This document shows, piece after piece, positions 59,201 to 64,000 of a DNA stretch of 64,000 nucleotides. The stretch covers positions 132,437,374 through 132,501,373 of the forward strand of contig CM035412.1 in assembly GCA_020310875.1 (NCBI GenBank), given 5' to 3'. The position numbers and the translations under genes were made by a program. Within the stretch, counting starts at the first letter, position 1, and the number at the start of each line of letters is the position of its first letter. The DNA is from Ceratopteris richardii (Eukaryota; Streptophyta; Polypodiopsida; Polypodiales; Pteridaceae). A model generated the notes under the pieces. It ran no database searches and was not told the DNA's origin. It worked only from the letters and a program-made list of their open reading frames with translations.

Positions 59201-61575
59201 CAACGAGATGCACACCATTATGTGACAACCTGTCCAACCTGTCAAGAACAAATCCCAGATGAGAACTCTACGTTATGCTATTCTACAATAGCACCAAGGT
59301 GGAGCATGCCTTTAGTAAAGTTCTTGAAAACTCGAGAGTACCCTGACGGAGCTACCCTAGCAAGAAAACGTGCTCTTGAAGAACAGAGCAAGGATTACGT
59401 CATCCTAGGAAAACAACTCTTTAAACGCGGGAAGGATAACCAGCTAAGATTGTGCATTCATGAAAATGAATATCTCTCTGTATTAGAAATGGCACATGCA
59501 GGAGCTGCGGGAGGACATTTCTCAGCAGACAGAACGGTCAAGATGATTCTCTTTGCAGGCCTGTGGTGGCCAACTCTACACATGGATGCGGAGACATATG
59601 TGAGAAGTTGCGAAACATGCCAGAGAGCAAAATATCCCATTAGAAGAGATGACATGCCTTTAAGACCCATGGTTTGTGCGAGAGCATTTACCAAGTGGGG
59701 TATTGATTTCATAGGACCTATCAACCCACCTGCGAAAGGATCACATGCGGAGTACATCATAGTAGCCACCGACTACTTGACTAAGTGGGTAGAAGCAAAA
59801 GCCACTAGAAAGAATGATGCCCAAACCACAGCAAAATTTCTTTTTGAGCACATTTTCACACGCTTTGGACTACCGATCGAGATAGTGAGTGATCGAGGAA
59901 CGCATTTCTTAAACGAAGTCATTGAATCACTAATGAATGACTTTCTTGTGATTCATAAAAAATCAGCCCCATATCATCCTCAAGCTAATGGGCAAGCTGA
60001 AAGTTCCAACAAGGTACTATGTACTATATTAACAAAGATTGTCAATAATGGAAGGTCAGATTGGGACAAACAATTGCATCACGCAATTTGGGCCTTCCGT
60101 GTGGCATATAAAACGGCCATTGGAACTACGCCTTTCAACCTAGTGTATGGGCAAAATGCAATTTTTCCAATTGACTTCTTAGTACCTACCTTGAAAGTGG
60201 CCCAACAATATGAGTGGAACGGTCATGAATTATCTCAACAATTAGATCAAATTGAAAAGCTGCACGAGACTAGATTGCAAGCGGTAGCAGGCATTTATGC
60301 CGCCAAACGGAGACAAAAGGCTTATTATGACGCACATATAAAAGACAAGGGACTAAAAGAAGGTGACTTAGTCTTAGTATACACCCTCAAACAACATGCA
60401 AAGAAGCTCCAAAAACGCGGATACGGACCCATGATTATAAATCGAATCTCTACTAGTGGTGCAGTCAATCTCGCCACACTAGACGGAGATATTTTTCCCA
60501 ACTACATCAGTGGATGCAGGGTGAAAAGATTCATGGAGCCTCTAACGGAACAAATGCTAGCACGACTGTTAGGAGCTCAAAGTAGGAAAAAAGAAGAAGA
60601 ACGTATACGAGAAGAAGCTAGACTGGAAGCCCTAGAACGTATCAGAAAACGGAAAGAGTGGATGAGAGAAAGAGACGAGAGATATCGAGTAGGAGCAGAA
60701 CTCATCCCTATGGCTAATTTTAGAGCCACTGAGAACTCCGGACAACAAAGAAGACAGCCTTATTTGAATCTGGGAGCAGGACAAAAAGAGTACCACTTAG
60801 TGGATGCTCTCATAGACACAGGAGCAGCCATAAGCTGCATTAGATTTTCTTTGTCTCAGAGACTTAAAGAGGAGATACGCCCATCGAAGGCACAGCTAAT
60901 TGGAATAGGAGGAAAAGTTACTCAATGCATAGGTGAGATAACTTTACCCTTACATATGGGCAACAACACTATGGAGCAGAGACTCTTAGTGTGTCAGGAC
61001 CAAGATCTGCTTGAAGATGTGGTGTTAGGACAAGATTGGATCTATGAATATGAGGTAACCATTCAATTGGCTTTAGGATACATATCTGCCAGAATAGGAC
61101 CTCGTGAGGTATTTAGTTTGCTAGACGAACGACCACACAAAGCCGCTATTATAGAGCCAGAAGTTCATCCTAAGGAACAAAGTCATGATTGTATGTTCAC
61201 TAGCAATATAGGAACCCCATCGTCAAATACTTCATGTGAAAATACCGTGAGTCCTGTGTGCATTCCATCTTTGAGTATAGGGAGTCACAAGAGTGCACAA
61301 AAACATGAAATCCAGCCCAGTGAACCACAAAGCACAGGAAAGAGTGCTCCTTTGCAAGAAACGAAGTCTACACCGGTGAAAGTGTACCCCATTCCACATT
61401 CTACACTAGCTTGGATAAGAAAGGACCAAAAGAAGGCATACCTCCAGCAACAGAAACGTCTTCGACATCAGCATGTCCAATCAAAGAAGAAGACAAAGAG
61501 TTTCGCACACTTCAGTCAACCACGACTCAATAGCAGGTGGATCCCAAAAAAACTGATAGCTGCTGTAGCTCAATG
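56165..61575 (+). CDS. Ty3 pol of element P: protease, RT, RNase H, integrase, second protease-like domain
   Basis: The enzymes that process, copy and integrate the element, 1803 codons. Retropepsin 1 has Asp77 (ILDSGAGVGIA) and MILGRPF. A long acidic linker (200-470) follows. RT (about 490-700) has VVPKKNGKLRVCI, MPFGLTNAPATFQ and YVDD at 633-636. RNase H (about 775-900) has HVDASNYAIG, TTEREGLGMVYA and HVRADHLSRL. Integrase has an HHCC zinc region (about 1100-1158) and DDE residues in WGIDFIGP, SDRGTHF and GQAESSN. Retropepsin-like domain 2 (about 1545-1645) has Asp1551 (ALIDTGAAISC), LIGIGG and VVLGQDWIYE. A basic tail with WIPKK follows. The last five codons and stop (61561-61575) come from N's LTR, so the natural C-terminus is lost. 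Confidence 0.93.
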
Positions 61576-62132
61576 ATGAGTAGCACCTCCTTTAATGTCA
61601 ATCCGGGAAGACGTGAGGATGGTATGAAGACCTCGAGCAAGTGGCGGCACAAGTGCGTGAGTGAAAAGCACACAAGCATGCACACACATACACACACACG
61701 CGCACACACGGTAAGACAAAGAGAGAGAATCAATGGAGTTCTTTAGATTACTTTCACAAGCTCTTACAAGTTCGTTTCAATTACAATCCACCCTCAAAAA
61801 TGAGCTCTCTAGCTCTTTTTATAGTTTTTGACTAGCTTTTGGCCCTGTCCAGACCTAGTGTCCGGCCTAGTTAAAAATTAGGTTCCAGGGCTTATTTGAG
61901 GGCTCAAACGAAGTCTAAAAATTATGAAATTTGGTACGATGGTACTTCTAATACTCCTCAAGCTCGAGGACTCCTCGGCTTGCACAAAATGGAGTCTAAT
62001 CTACCAAAAACGGGATTTACAATGTTTGTGTAGTGATTAAAATCACTTGGGTTGTACATAATCTATGGGAAAAAATGATCTGGCCTTGTTGCCGTATTGT
62101 GCATGACTCCTTTATTGCTTTGTATGCCAACA
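61561..62132 (-). repeat. 3' LTR of N (family A, copy 4)
   Basis: About 572 bp, TGTTGGCATAC...CAGCA on the minus strand. Shared with K and M: the TTAATGTCAATCC start region, a CACACACATACACACACAC run (61680-61698), the TATAAAAAG box on the minus strand (61823-61815), the GTTAAAAATTAGGTTCC block and CTCAAGCTCGAGGACTCCTC. It is shorter than M's and clearly diverged from it. Confidence 0.88.
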
Positions 62133-62143
62133 CTCCCCCCTTC

Positions 62144-64000
62144 CTAGCGTCTGTCGCCCCTGACAGACCTTTGTTCCCTCGGGTGGTCGATGTAATATTG
62201 GATGACATTGGTGGCCAGTTCATGTTCTCCTATCCTTAAGCCTCTTGCTAGATCGGCTTCCAATGCCTCCCAATTTATTGCACCGGGGGTCTCTGGTTGC
62301 GGGGTGGTGTAGTACTCTGAATACATTGCTTGTTCACAAGCAAACAGTTGAAGCAGATGTGTCGGCTTTGGCGCGAAAATCTCCGAGTGGTACTCCCAGA
62401 ACCCTGATCTGAACATTTCTTCGAAGGTCTGTTTGTAGCAGGCGGGGAGGTATTTGATGCGTGCATGCCAAGCGTAAGCCACACGGATACTGGGGGTGGT
62501 GCTCATGTCATACACCAAGTCGTAATTTCCATTGCTAAACCCCGGAAGGCGTACCTGTGGTGCGGCTGCATTTCTAAAGGTCTTCAGCACCACTTGCATC
62601 ATATCTAAGATTTTAAGCATCATTTGCGCTGCTACATCTTGCATGGGCTTCAAGCGCGGCATCCAGTGGCGAATGGTCCCCATCATATATGCTACCGATG
62701 GTGGTCCTTGTGGTGGCGCTATGTACGGGTAGTTCAGCCATTCCTTGCATTGCGCATTGTTCTGTACCTTGATATTAAATGCCTTCCACGACCTGCGGCG
62801 GGGGACTGGACCGTAGCATGGGTTGTACAGGAGGTGCAACGGCGCGTTGTTCCATGTGCGTAGCATTTCTGGATAAGTCTCTAAAAGTTTCTGCCGCCAT
62901 GTTGGTTGACGAATCTTGCCTTTTTGCACCTCTGGAGGAAGGTCTTCGGGTTGAAATTGGGTCGCAAAAGTAGGAATCTGACCCGTGACTCTTTGTATTT
63001 CTGCATTATAATCAGCCCAGATAATATAATATGGCCTGTACTGGAGTTCCGATGAGAGAATCAGGCGTCTCGATGACAAGTTCTTGAAGTAATCTGATTG
63101 TAAAACAGTCTCTTCTATGACCCTCATAGCCTGATTTTGCACTACGGTGCGCTCTTCATGCGAGGTCCCTATTTCCTCCACTTGTCGTAACCATGGCGGC
63201 CGTGGTGCCTCGAACGTGTCCTGCGCTTCTTCTGTTTGTTGGCCTCCTGGGAATGGTTGCGGATCATATTCTTCATCAAACGTTTGTTCCACAGGAATTT
63301 GCACAACTTCTTCGTCCGTGGGAGCCTCCGGAGGGGAAGATGGCCTCTCATATTGTAGTAGGCGTGTTTGCAATTCAGTTACCTGTTGCTGGAGATCTTT
63401 TATGGCCTCTGCGTCGGAGGGAAGCGAGGCTGCAGAGGGGGTGGTTGGAGGGGCAGCTGTTGGGCCTTGTTGGTGTTCCTGCTTCAGTTGTCCTAGCTCC
63501 TCCGATAGCTTATCATGTGCTTCGAGTAGCATGGCATAATCTTCCAATATAATCTTGATATTATCGGGGGTCACTGCTTGAAACTTGGATGGGCTGATGG
63601 GTGCCCCCGGTGTGCTCTCAATAGCTGCCTCCAGGTTCTCTTGATTTTGTATTTGCAGACGTCTGTTCTCTTCCTGAGCAGCCGCAAGATGGCGTTTAAG
63701 TAGCGCCATATTTCGCTGAAGTTTTGAGTTGCGTTCCAGTTGTGTCCGTAGGTGACTTTCTACCACCTGCACTGCTTCCTGATCTACGTTCTGTAGCTGT
63801 ACTTCCAATATATTATGGGCGTCTTGGAGGGTTTGGAACTGTGTGTGGAGGCGAGCATTCTCCTCTTCTAGTACCGCAAGGCGGAGCTGTAGTGTCGCAG
63901 AGTGCTCTTGCAGGCGTGCGTTTTGTTGCTGAAGCTGAATGTAATCTGTTCTTAAATTTGATATACAAGCCAACATGGTGTCCAATGCATTACCTATAGA
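62144..64000 (-). CDS. ORFX of element N, C-terminal 618 codons (open at window edge)
   Basis: Homologue of M's ORFX. The frame is open to the window edge, so the start is outside. The visible part begins with a Gln/Leu/Glu-rich coiled coil (QLQQQNARLQEHSATL, LLKRHLAAAQEENRRLQ). A short Pro/Ser-rich linker and a second coiled segment (about 63460-63350) follow, then the conserved C-terminal domain. In that domain LPACYKQTFEEMF, GFWEYHSEIF, HLLQLFACE and LEADLARG match M, as does VPRRRSWKAFNIKVQNNAQC. It ends at TAG just before the PPT, whereas M's runs into its LTR. No stop or frameshift is visible despite clear divergence from M, which suggests selection to keep the frame. Confidence 0.88.
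   Translation of the reverse strand, partial: SIGNALDTMLACISNLRTDYIQLQQQNARLQEHSATLQLRLAVLEEENARLHTQFQTLQDAHNILEVQLQNVDQEAVQVVESHLRTQLERNSKLQRNMALLKRHLAAAQEENRRLQIQNQENLEAAIESTPGAPISPSKFQAVTPDNIKIILEDYAMLLEAHDKLSEELGQLKQEHQQGPTAAPPTTPSAASLPSDAEAIKDLQQQVTELQTRLLQYERPSSPPEAPTDEEVVQIPVEQTFDEEYDPQPFPGGQQTEEAQDTFEAPRPPWLRQVEEIGTSHEERTVVQNQAMRVIEETVLQSDYFKNLSSRRLILSSELQYRPYYIIWADYNAEIQRVTGQIPTFATQFQPEDLPPEVQKGKIRQPTWRQKLLETYPEMLRTWNNAPLHLLYNPCYGPVPRRRSWKAFNIKVQNNAQCKEWLNYPYIAPPQGPPSVAYMMGTIRHWMPRLKPMQDVAAQMMLKILDMMQVVLKTFRNAAAPQVRLPGFSNGNYDLVYDMSTTPSIRVAYAWHARIKYLPACYKQTFEEMFRSGFWEYHSEIFAPKPTHLLQLFACEQAMYSEYYTTPQPETPGAINWEALEADLARGLRIGEHELATNVIQYYIDHPREQRSVRGDRR

Larger units (their letters stand above)
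50334..61560 (+). mobile_element. Ty3/gypsy element P (family L), 5' LTR through pol, cut by N
   Basis: Order: 5' LTR, tRNA-Asp PBS, long leader with an ATCG array, gag, linker, pol. It inserted into M's pol between RNase H and integrase; AGCTT (50329-50333) would be the left target-site copy. It is itself interrupted at 61561 by N, so its 3' part is not seen. The PBS type fits the Athila/Tat group of plant Ty3 elements. Confidence 0.88.
61561..64000 (-). mobile_element. Ty3/gypsy element N (family A), 3' end only
   Basis: On the minus strand: ORFX (from beyond the window to 62144), PPT (AGGAAGGGGGGAG, about 62145-62133) and 3' LTR (62132-61561). It sits in the end of P's pol. ATAGC (61556-61560) would be the left target-site copy. 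Pol, gag and 5' LTR lie beyond 64000. Confidence 0.85.

Noticed and set aside
61561-61575. AVAQ as the natural end of P's pol
   Set aside because: These codons lie in N's LTR. M's homologous pol continues for about 36 residues after WIPK, so P's end is an insertion artefact.
61561-64000. Antisense accessory ORF of element P, as in some Tat elements
   Set aside because: The repeat at 61561-62132 is an LTR of family A: K shows it next to a tRNA-Asp PBS, and M shows it after ORFX and a PPT. P's own LTR is different, so ORFX here belongs to a separate minus-strand element N.

Overview
This window looks like nuclear, heterochromatic DNA from a land plant with a large, repeat-rich genome. Every recognisable gene belongs to a Ty1/copia or Ty3/gypsy LTR retrotransposon or to a DNA-transposon end. 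The Ty3 elements carry a primer-binding site (PBS) matching plant tRNA-Asp and the Ty1 elements one matching tRNA-iMet. No host gene, rRNA gene or intact tRNA gene was recognised. The plant group cannot be fixed from the sequence.

Left part (1-14465): the 3' end of a copia element (C0) abuts a decayed minus-strand Ty3 element (K, 774-3538). K's LTR ends exactly at a 2.8 kb (TGTATG)n hexamer satellite (3539-6378). A 393 bp island and a second satellite block (6772-7687) follow, then a CACTA-type transposon end with a duplicated terminus (7688-8070), a 19-bp perfect hairpin, a decayed minus-strand copia element (C5, 9061-12180), a purine-only (AG)n block flanked by a 240 bp direct repeat, and a decayed family-A Ty3 LTR.

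Right part (14466-64000): this is best read as one deep nest. Ty3 element G2 (+, starts 14466) holds copia C2 (16319-30174) in its leader. C2 in turn holds E3 (20362-27416, minus), a non-coding LTR element whose two 427 bp LTRs are identical. G2's gag is cut at 31025 by copia C4 (minus). C4's gag is cut at 34881 by Ty3 element M (minus). M's 3' LTR is split by an apparently intact copia element C1 (35314-42122), and M's pol is cut at 50334 by Ty3 element P (plus). P's pol is cut at 61561 by Ty3 element N (minus), which runs off the window. LTR ends, target-site duplications (TSDs), PBSs and polypurine tracts (PPTs) place most of these boundaries.

How the genes work together: C1 encodes one gag-protease-integrase-RT-RNase H polyprotein. 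P encodes gag, then a pol with protease, RT, RNase H and integrase, plus a second retropepsin-like domain C-terminal to integrase. M has the same second protease, followed in the same sense by a 1495-codon third ORF (ORFX) that N also carries. ORFX has a coiled coil and a conserved C-terminal domain but no recognised function. The strongest candidates for something undescribed are the dual-protease pol, ORFX, and E3 (ORF-depleted hairpin chain, tRNA-like modules, identical LTRs). Also unusual are a five-fold PBS array in C2 and an ATCG-rich leader array shared by three Ty3 elements.
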